From Nectonema munidae (taxonomy: Eukaryota; Nematomorpha; Nectonematoida; Nectonematidae): DNA of 64,000 bases. Position 1 is the stretch's first letter. Each line of letters opens with the position of its first letter. The stretch lies in assembly GCA_030549495.1 (NCBI GenBank), contig JAUIRK010000903.1, positions 1,612,001-1,676,000 on the forward strand, read 5' to 3'. A model generated the notes under the pieces. The model worked only from the letters and a program-made list of their open reading frames with translations, was not told the origin of the DNA and ran no database searches. Position numbers and translations under genes: made by a program. This document shows positions 55,450 through 64,000 of the stretch, piece after piece.

Positions 55450-56815
55450 ATACACATTTTTATTATGATATCTTAGATTAAAGTTAGTGTAAAACCTCCA
55501 CCCCTGCTTAATTTAAGTTATTTCTTTTGATAAGGATTAATAAAATATCGTTGCTATGGTTCGGCTTTTGGCCATGTCAAATATATACACTTCAAAATAT
55601 TTATTTAATAAATCAACATTTGGTGATTAATTACTCAAAATATTTCACCTGTTAGTAAATTAGCTTTCACAGGTGACTTAACGCCAAACACCTTTTCTCA
55701 TTTTAAAATGAACTTATCCATACAAAGCAGATTGAACATGCTCAATTTGATTCTGAAAATATTTTTGTCACTCTAGATTTAAATTGTTGTTACTGTTTAA
55801 CTTTGGTTAATTTGTGGTAAGATATTTTTTTTCTCATTTATGAGCAATTTTCTTCACATTTAACAAATGGACCTTTCTCAATTTCACCATGACGGTATTT
55901 TTGTCAATATATACACAGATAATTAATAGTTTTATATGTGGTTAATTTGATATGACATTAAATTTTATATATTTAAGCCCAATCTAATAATTTTATCTAT
56001 TTCATAAATAGGGATGGGACCAAATTTCTATTTAAAGCGACCGGATATCATGTTTGAAGCTCATAAAATTTAAATTTATTTTTCATGAAATTTTTCAATA
56101 ATAATAATCTATAGATGGCTTGTATATTATAGTATATTTAATGTGTTCCTTAATTTAATTCTCATTCATTAATGGTGTCTACACAATTTACTTAAAGCTT
56201 ATTAAACCGAAGTCCCTGTTTAAGAAGAATAATTATTATATACTTAAAGCTTGAGTCTTGGACAATTTATTAATGCTTTTGTTAATCAGCTTTCTAGTTT
56301 GATATCAAGAGCTGATTTACTATCTAAAAAAGATTTAAGTAATTTGTTAAATAGTGCCAAAGGCGTAACCTACCCTCTAATTTTTTTTCCTCAAATCCAT
56401 CAACTGTGTCTGTCTTGATTAATTCTTCTTTAAATTTTACTTTTTTCCTGTTATCACCCTAAATTTGTTGAAATTCTTCCCAATCCCTTGATATTTTTTT
56501 GTAATCTAACAATTTTTTGTCTTTTGTAATCCTTCATCTAATTTCTTTTTTTTTAATTTTAACCTAAATTACAAAAATTAAATTAAAATTCCAAAATTTG
56601 ATGCAATTCCTCAAAATCTTCCGTTTTTCACAATCTCTAAAAAATTTTCACTTGATAAATTTGTTAGAGTAAAAAAAATTTAAGGGATTGTAAAAGATTG
56701 AGAAAAAATAGCGGGATTGCGTAAAAAAGTCCAGACCCTATAAAATTGACTTCTTTTAAATAGTAATTATTTAAAAAATGTTGATTTTTATAATAAACAA
56801 TTTGAGTATATTTAT
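55450..56815. other. AT-rich spacer
   Basis: No gene recognised. Part of it may be the decayed first ORF or 5' region of the non-LTR element whose endonuclease follows at 56840, but no frame supports that. Confidence 0.3.
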
Positions 56816-56839
56816 TATGAAGATTCGTCTCATAAAAAC

Positions 56840-57560
56840 TTTCACCAATTAAACTTGGTTAGTCTTAATATATACAATCACTTTCAAACAGACACTTTGA
56901 ACTCGAATTTTTTATACACTGCTTCAATAGAGTTATAGGTGAACCTTTAAGCATTGTTGCACTTCAAGAAACTTGGTTAAAGGATAGTTCTCCAAATATT
57001 TTCCTAGAGGGATATAATTTCATCCACTTTCCTTACAGAATAACTATATTTGATTTCTGATTCACAATTACTTATCATTTAAAATAAGTGATAATAATCA
57101 ATATTTAGGACAGATTTTGAATCTTTAGCATTGAGACACTTTTTGCTTCTTCAAAAAATGTGGTCTTATATAACTCCTAAGTCCTATCGACCACCCTCTC
57201 AAAGCTATGATGTATGTTTGATTGCTGAGATATCAAAATTTCTGAGTTCCAATATATTAGCAATATTATTTTATAAAAAAATTTATTTTTATTTTATTGC
57301 AATTATTTTTCCAAAATTGTATTCGGAGATTTCAATATCAATCACATCCGAAAAGAACATATTTTTCGGGTGGCCCTTTAATCGCCTTAGAGTGAGTAGT
57401 TTGCATAACCATACAATTTTCTTGGCATCACTAAGTTTTTATTTTTCATCTCTGGCATTTCACCATCACTTGTTAATTAATCATTATTTGTCTTCTGTCA
57501 TCATCTTTTATTACAGCTTTTTAAATGTTACTTTACTTCTAATACACTTGATTAAAATTC
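56840..57560 (+). pseudogene. Non-LTR retrotransposon AP-endonuclease domain, fragment
   Basis: Plus-strand registers read LVSLNIYNHFQTDTLNSNF, then GEPLSIVALQETWLKDSSPN with FLEGYNFIHFPYR (about 56940-57040), YRPPSQSYD (about 57186), and FGDFNINH (about 57322). LNI..., ALQETWL..., YRPP and GDFN are the conserved EEP endonuclease motifs of CR1/jockey-type ORF2 proteins; the catalytic E of QETWL and D/N of GDFN are kept. Stops and frame changes are frequent, and no reverse transcriptase follows. A 3'-deleted relic. Confidence 0.75.
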
Positions 57561-57586
57561 TTTAAGTAACGATAAGAAGGTGCCGG

Positions 57587-58060
57587 GTCAAAACGCCCGA
57601 AAATAATAATTCAGGCGTTTCTATTTTTGAAGTTTATTCTATTTGGACAATTTTCAAAACGATCGATTTGACACGAAATGATAGTGATCAATTGGACTTG
57701 AAAGATAAAAGTGATCATACTAAAATACATTATTTCTTTGGCTTGAAAAACAATTAAAGTACCAATTTAAACGGAAAATCAGTTTGAAACCAGAAAAGAT
57801 GTGACTAATTTAAACAGGAAAACAAGAATATAAATAATTTCTGATTTGGGTTCAAAATCTCATGAGTAGTTCGATTCGATAAGATCGATAAATTAGGAAT
57901 CTTGTATCTGTTTTTTATGCTGAAACAACAGTGTTAAATTTAACATTCTTAGAAAAATATATAAGATAATAATTGGAAAAAAACGTAGATAAAAGAAAAA
58001 ATCTTAAATTTTTAAATATTTTTTGTAGTTGCGGATGTTTTGGTTTTCGGGCGTTTTGAC
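57587..58060. mobile_element. MITE with 17 bp inverted termini
   Basis: GTCAAAACGCCCGAAAA (57587-57603) is perfectly inverted at 58044-58060. The interior is AT-rich and non-coding. Flanks do not show a clear target duplication, so the superfamily is unknown and the true tips may lie a few bases outside. Confidence 0.75.
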
Positions 58061-58069
58061 TCGAATTTG

Positions 58070-60060
58070 GATAAGTAGTTTGCCAGAATCTCTCTTGAAT
58101 AAAATTTGAGTGTACCAACTTGTTATAGTCCTTTTACTGAAGGAGACAGTACAATGCAAATAATAAATTTACTTTTGTAAATTTCCTTTTTCTGAAAATT
58201 GATTTTTGAACTAAACCAATCGTCCCTAAACTATTTCAGTTCATTTCCAAAAAATCTAAATCAAGTACGATCTATTTTAGTTTATATTAAGTTTTAGACA
58301 ATTATATCTATAACTTTTTCTTTCTATGTATTTGTATATACAAATCTTTGAAAGAATTTATTGAGTAAAATGTTTCTCATTGATTAAAAAAGCGATAATT
58401 GATAACAGTCAAATGTTTTAAGGCTTAAAATGTCCATTTTATCGCCTACGTATGAAAAGACTCTCTACCAATTGCTACAACATATAATATTCTGTCTTCT
58501 CACAAAGATAAACATTAATTTTTTTTTATTAATTACTGCGCTCAATACTTCTGAAAAATTGCTAAATTACCTAGACTTTGGAAAGCAGTTAATTTAACAA
58601 GAAATAGTCGAATAAAGGTACAGTCAGTTTTCCTATATTGAATAAAATTTGCGATCAAATTCATTCTTCTTTTCAATCGTTCATTCCGTTATCGACTACA
58701 AAAATAAAATCGCCTGCGTTTATCAATGCTCTTACAAATCTTCTGCTTTACATTAGATATCGTCTGATTATTCTCGTCGTTAACGGGTCAATCAGGGGTC
58801 TTTGTTATCGGTAACGAAAGCAACTGGAATATTCTTTTTAACCGCGTGTGTTTTCCAAAAATATTATAAATTTTCACAAAATTAGCTTATTATTTAATTA
58901 GTTGCAAATCATTTGATCCAGTTTATTTTTAATGAATCTCAATCAAAGCTCTCAAAAAATAGCTACGATTCTGGCTAAACAATCATGATGATAACATACG
59001 GCTTTTTAACTAAAGTCTTGTCCTATCCTTCACCAAACATATTCCTTGCCCCTCTCAATCATTCGAATTTCAAATAAAGATATCTTGCTTCATAACAAGT
59101 TATCATATTTAGATATTAGAATGAAGCCGGTGTTCATGGAGAGGAGGGGGGCGGGGTGCTGTAAATTTTCTCTAAATTCTAATAGAATTTAAAAAATATT
59201 TACACTAATCTTAGCTTATCTCACTCCTTTTGAAAGAAATAACTAAAATATTGCAAAAATACGATATAGAGATTTTGACACCTGAACACTGATCATTTTT
59301 TTTAGCTTTAGCCACTCAAAAAAATTCTGGATACGGGTCTGAATCTATATTTTATTTGGAATTTGAGTTGTTAAGTGAAATTTGTGAGAATTTTATAATT
59401 GTATCAAGGTCAAAAAATAATGAATTTTAAAAAAGGGCTACAAATGAATAACTTACCTTGATTATTGCTAAAAATGAAATACACGTGACGCCTTCTTTTC
59501 AAAAAAAAACCAGAATTGCATCATAAATAAGGCGTACAAGGTTTAAAAGTGGGGAGGCATAATAAAATAGAAGCTTTTTAAAAAAAAGTTTCATTTTACA
59601 AACTATTATTATTCACGTTTACTAGTAGCAATTAGTTTTCAAAATGTCTTCCTACTTGTCTTAAGTAGTATTCTAGCGTTAGTTTTATACTTATAAGCTT
59701 TCACGCTAATAAAATTTTTGCCTTTACAAAAACAAAAGCGCCTGTGTCTATTAATCCTGTAAATAAAAAAGTTAAAACTCGTTAACGGGTTTAATAAAAT
59801 CTTTTTTAACCCTCGAAAGACAAACTATGGCTTTTTACTCAAGTCAAATTTCCAACCTAATTTTTAATCTGGAAAAAAATATGAGACTCAGTCAAAAATT
59901 AACATTTGTTTTTTTATTATCAACCTATCATGTAAAAAATTTTCCTATGAGGCAATATAGATTTTTTTAGCTTAGTTTTTCTAATTTAAGTCATTCATAA
60001 TGCCTAAGTACATAAAATAGGGAATTATTTTTTTCAAAATTTTGTAAAAAATGCAAATTT
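58070..60060. other. AT-rich spacer with a diverged duplication
   Basis: Blocks near 58706-58790 (CGCCTGCGTTTATCAATGCT, CGTTAACGGGT) recur in order near 59739-59790 (CGCCTGTGTCTATTAATCCT, CGTTAACGGGT), followed in both by a CTTTTTAACC and GGCTTTTTA segment. This is an old dispersed or tandem repeat. No gene is seen. A G-rich run GGAGGGGGGCGGGG lies at about 59143. Confidence 0.45.
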
Positions 60061-60066
60061 TACTCA

Positions 60067-60107
60067 TTAACCCTATTAGTGCTGGGGGCGTAAAACGCCC
60101 CCCCCCC
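60067..60107. mobile_element. Solo piggyBac-like terminus with GC hairpin
   Basis: TTAACCCTATTAGTGCT is followed directly by the hairpin GGGGGCGTAAAACGCCCCC (60084-60102) and a C run to 60107. TTAACCC plus a palindrome within 20 bases matches the layout of the other piggyBac ends in the window. No partner end was found. Confidence 0.5.
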
Positions 60108-60429
60108 TTCACTAAAAAATTAATTGTAGAAAATGGGGTGTATCATATCCATTCAAATTTTGTGACTTTTCCTAAAATCGCTAGCTGCATCTTTTGAAAC
60201 CATTTTCAAAGGTAGTTGAATGACCCCTCCATGTCCAAAACTGTCAATCAAAATCAAAAATTAAAATTTTTCAGCAAAATTTTGACATTATCTGTACTTA
60301 ACCTTATAACTTAGGATCTATATTATATAATACCCTGAAAATTTAAATTATATACAGTTTGGAACGCATAACACTTTATATATTTAATTTTTTCAATAAT
60401 CATGGCTACTTTTTAGAAAATGTCAATCA

Positions 60430-61920
60430 AAATTTTGATTGATCCAAAATATATCTAATAAAATATACCTTCAAATTTTACATAAAATATATGTTTTTAT
60501 ACTAAATCGGTCATGCTGTTTTCATTTCTGAACTCATTTTTTACATTTAGGATTTTAAAATACCTATAAGTATTAATCAAATTTGCGATTTACATCTGAA
60601 AATTGTCTCCAAAAACATTCCTTCACATTTTACATAAAATATATGCGTTATACTAAATCGGCCATGCTGGTTTCATTTCTGGACTAATTTTTTACATTTA
60701 GGATCTGGAAATACCTATAAGTGTTAATCAAATTTGCGGTTTACTTCTAAAAATTATCTCCAAAAACATTCATTCAAATTTTACAATGAAATATATGTGT
60801 TATACTAAATCGGCCATGCTGGTTTCATTTCTGGACTCATTTTTTACGTTTAGGATGTGAAAATACCTATGTGTCAATCAAATTTGCGGTTTACTTCTAA
60901 AAATTGTCTCCAAAAACATTCATTCAAATTTTACAATGAAATATATGTTTTATACCAAATCAATCATGCTGTTTTCATTTCTGAACTCATTTTTCACATT
61001 TAGAGGTTTTAAAATACCAGTCAAAATTTGCGGTTTACTTCTAAAAGCTATCTCCAAAAATATTCTCTCAATTTTACATGAAATATTTGTTTTTATACCA
61101 AATCGATCATGCTGTTTTCATTTTTGAACTCATTTTTTACATTTAGGATTTGAAAATACCTATAAGTATTAATCAAATTTGCGGTTTACTTCTAAAAATA
61201 TTCTCTTGAAATATATGTTTTAATACAAATCAATCATGCTGTTTTCATTTCTGAACTCATTTTTTACATTTAGGATGTGAAAATATCTATAAGTGTTAAT
61301 CAAATTTGCGGTTTACTTTTAAAAATTGTCTCCAAAAACATTCATTCACATTTTACAATTAAATATATGTTTTTATACCAAATCAACCATGCTAGTTTCA
61401 TTTATGGACTCAATTTTTGCAGTTTGAATTTGAAAATACATATAAGTATCAATTAAATTTGCGTTTAGTTCTAAAATTTGTTTTTATAGCAAATAGATCA
61501 TGATGATTTCATTTCTGAACACAGTTTTCGCATTTAGAGGTTTTACTGCTAGTGTCAATCAAATTTGCGGTTTATGTCTGAAAACGATATCTCAAAATAT
61601 TCTCTTTAATTTTACATGATATATATGTTTTTATACCAATTCAACCATGATAATTTTTATTTCTGAAATCATTTTTTGCATTTAGAGGTTTTAAATGTCT
61701 GAAAGTGTTAATCACATTTTCGATTTACGTCTAATGTCTACAGAAATATTTTTGAAATTTAAATAAAATATCTGTTTATATGCCAAATGGAGGATGCTGG
61801 TTTCATTTTTGGACTCAGGTTTGGCATTTATGGTTTTAAAATATCTGAAAGCTTGAATCAGATTTGCGGTTTACTTCTAGATACTGTCTTCAAAAATATT
61901 TTGACTGTGAAAAAGACGTT
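60430..61920. repeat. Satellite array B, about ten units of ~145-150 bp
   Basis: The landmark CATGCTG (or variants) occurs at about 60512, 60663, 60815, 60965, 61108, 61235, 61388, 61499, 61646 and 61791, spacings mostly 143-153 bp with a few deletions. Units contain TTTCATTTCTGAACTCATTT, ACATTTAGGA, AATACCTATAAGTxTTAATC, AAATTTGCGGTTTACTTCTA, AAAATTxTCTCCAAAAACATTC and GAAATATATGTTTTTATACC. The edges are more diverged than the middle. It is the same family as array A at 10300-11150, 50 kb away. Confidence 0.93.
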
Positions 61921-61924
61921 CCTC

Positions 61925-62570
61925 TTTTACAAATGAAAAATATTTAAATCTATAGCTTATCATCTAGGATTACAGTTAACATTTAGCTAAGATGGGTAGG
62001 AAATCCGAAAATTTAGAATAGGTCAGATTAATCAAAAATGGCACCGATGCCAATATGTGAGAATTTAGTCACTATCAAGATATTTTTAATTTAAATTGAA
62101 TTTGTCCATCTTTTTCCTTTTGCGTCAAAGAGATAATTTTTTAGATGAAGAACGTTGACAACGTTTTGTAATTGAACAATCAACATCACGAATAATTCAT
62201 CAGAAAAAACCTTTGAAATGAGATTAGTTGACAAATATTCAGGCCTGAGAGGAAAAAAGTTATTTTATCATTTTAAAAAAATTTTCGAACACACATTGAA
62301 GAATATAAATTTCTAATGAAAAATGCTACCAAGAAAGGATCATCATAGAATGAATAGCAAAATTACATACTGTAAATTATAATATGACGTAGAGACTACG
62401 GGCGGATAATGAATTTCTAGCCAAAAAGATGGAGGTCCTATCGAGTTACATAAGTTACTGTAGAATGAAATATTTTGAGTGAATTAAACACCTATAGTTG
62501 GTTTATTAGATAAATTAAGAAAATAATTACCAGAAAAATACTGCAAGTAGAAGTTATTTTTATGTTTATA
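61925..62570. other. Spacer between satellite arrays B and C
   Basis: No gene or repeat boundary is recognised. Confidence 0.35.
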
Positions 62571-62574
62571 TATT

Positions 62575-64000
62575 TGACATTGATTTACAGGTTTAATCGA
62601 TTTTTTGACAGGTTTTATTGATTTTATAAAAAATGAACATTACCATTAAATTCTGCATACTTGAAATGTATAAAAATTTTAAAAGAATTAAAAATTTAAT
62701 TTTGACATGGGCTGTCATATTTAAATTATTTTGTAAGGTTTGACTAATATTTATAAAAAAAAAGGAATATAACCAGTAAACACAGCCTACTTGAAAATGG
62801 GTATATGTGTGTAAAATGCCATACACGGTAAACTTCATAACCTCCCTATACTTTCTATTAAACGTAATTCTCTCATTTAAAAAACCGTGCTTGATATTTC
62901 TTTTTGGGATAAATCAATTTTTTGACAGTTTTGATTAATTTTTATAAAAAAAAATGAATATCACCACTGAATTACGCATGCTTAAAAATGGGTATACATG
63001 TGTAAAAAACATTATATAATTATTTAGATAAAAAGTTTCTTTTTTGAGATGAGCTGTCATATGTAAATCACTTTTTTGACAGGTTTAAATGATTTCCATA
63101 AAAAATGAATATCACCACTGAATTCAGCATATTTGAAAATGGGTATACATGTGTAAAAAACTTTATATACTTATTTAGATAAAAAGTTCCTTTTTGAGAT
63201 GAGCTGTCACATTTGAATGAATTTTTTGACAGGTTTGATTGATTTTCATAAAAAATGAATATCACCAATGAATTCAGCATATTTGAAAATGGGTATACAT
63301 GTGTAAAAAACTTTATATACTTATTTAGATAAAAAGTTCGTTTTTGAGAAGAGCTGTCACATTTAGATCAATTTTTTGACAGGTTTGATTGATTTTCATA
63401 AAAAATGAATATCACCACTGAATTCAGCATATTTGAAAATGGGTATACATGTGTAAAAAACTTTATATACTTATTTAGATAAAAAGTTCGTTTTTGAGAA
63501 GAGCTGTCACATTTAGATCAATTTTTTGACAGGTTTGATTAATTTTCATAAAAAATGAATATCACCACTGAATTCAGCATATTTGAAAATGGGTATACAT
63601 GTGTAAAAAACTTTATATACTTATTTAGATAAAAAGTTCCTTTTTGAAATGAGCTGCCACATTTAGATCAATTTTTTGACAGGTTTGATTGATTTTAATA
63701 AAAAATGAATATGACCACTGAATTCAGCATATTTGAAAATGGGTATACATGTGTAAAAAACTTTATATACTTATTTAGATAAAAAGTTCCTTTTTGAGAA
63801 GAGCTGTCACATTTACATCAATTTTTTGACAGGTTTGATTAATTTTCATAAAAAATGAATATCACCACTGAATTCAGCATATTTGAAAATGGGTATACAT
63901 GTGTAAAAAACTTTATATACTTATTTAGATAAAAAGTTCCTTTTTGAAATGAGCTCAGCATATTTGAAAATGGGTATACATGTGTAAAAAACTTTATATA
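62575..64000. repeat. Satellite array C, 150 bp unit, continues past the window
   Basis: About nine units. From 63060 onward they are highly uniform with an exact 150 bp period (ATTTAGATCA at 63361, 63511 and 63661; the 63811 unit has ATTTACATCA). Each unit contains TTTTTTGACAGGTTTGATT, AAAAAATGAATATCACCACT, AGCATATTTGAAAATGGGTA, TACATGTGTAAAAAACTTTA and GAGCTGTCACATTT. The leftmost units (62575-63060) are more diverged. The last unit in view has an ~80 bp internal deletion (GAGCT joined to CAGCATATTT at 63952). No clear similarity to satellite B. Confidence 0.95.

Noticed and set aside
57131-57565. 144-codon frame resembling a multi-pass membrane protein
   Set aside because: Parts of it (YRPPSQSYD) and adjacent registers (GDFNINH) are the non-LTR endonuclease; the hydrophobic remainder is out-of-frame AT-rich DNA.
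62593-63280. Short minus-strand frames in satellite C
   Set aside because: They repeat with the satellite unit and reflect its period, not coding.

Overview
The window is nuclear DNA from an animal, very probably an invertebrate. It is strongly AT-rich. It holds five conserved eukaryotic host genes (TBCA, DDX1, SEM1/DSS1, an LRAT-domain protein and NUP214) in a sea of decayed transposable elements. The mobile elements (piggyBac, Tigger/pogo, several hAT lineages, Penelope-like and non-LTR elements) are a typical invertebrate mix. The phylum cannot be fixed from sequence alone. There is no bacterial gene organisation, operon or CRISPR. All five host genes read as single uninterrupted exons, so the genome, or this region of it, seems intron-poor.

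Layout: 1-4.3 kb holds TBCA (minus strand) and a hAT-type MITE. 4.3-7.2 kb holds a non-LTR tail and a Penelope-like element with reverse transcriptase and GIY-YIG endonuclease, both on the minus strand and broken. 7.2-12.8 kb is AT-rich spacer, a decayed ~130-150 bp satellite and a hAT relic. 12.8-16.3 kb is the gene cluster: DDX1 (plus) convergent with SEM1 (minus), with a small piggyBac-type MITE between them. 16.4-18.6 kb is a piggyBac element with textbook termini and a frameshifted transposase. 19-26.5 kb has two Tigger-like transposase relics separated by a segmental duplication.

27.8-33.1 kb has a tandem tRNA-like pair, a CACATGTG-rich minisatellite and a hAT transposase tail interrupted by a MITE. 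33.9-38.4 kb is a three-layer nest of hAT elements, each with its own 8-bp target duplication. 39.9-46.2 kb has a non-LTR tail and a second piggyBac element that carries an unrelated GC-richer pseudogene inside it, all within hAT-like ends. 46.9-47.6 kb is the LRAT-domain gene. 49.3-49.6 kb is a long near-perfect hairpin. 51.5-55.4 kb is NUP214. 56.8-58.1 kb has a non-LTR endonuclease fragment and a MITE. 60.4-64 kb is two tandem satellite arrays of ~150 bp period, the second running off the window.

The host genes are unrelated housekeeping functions (tubulin folding, RNA helicase, proteasome/TREX-2 subunit, nuclear pore) plus a secreted or membrane-targeted LRAT-fold enzyme, and nothing indicates they work as a unit. 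The main interest is the transposon archaeology: recoverable nesting order, shared piggyBac terminal architecture, a candidate ribozyme remnant in the Penelope-like element, and a dispersed satellite family. No clearly novel functional system was found.
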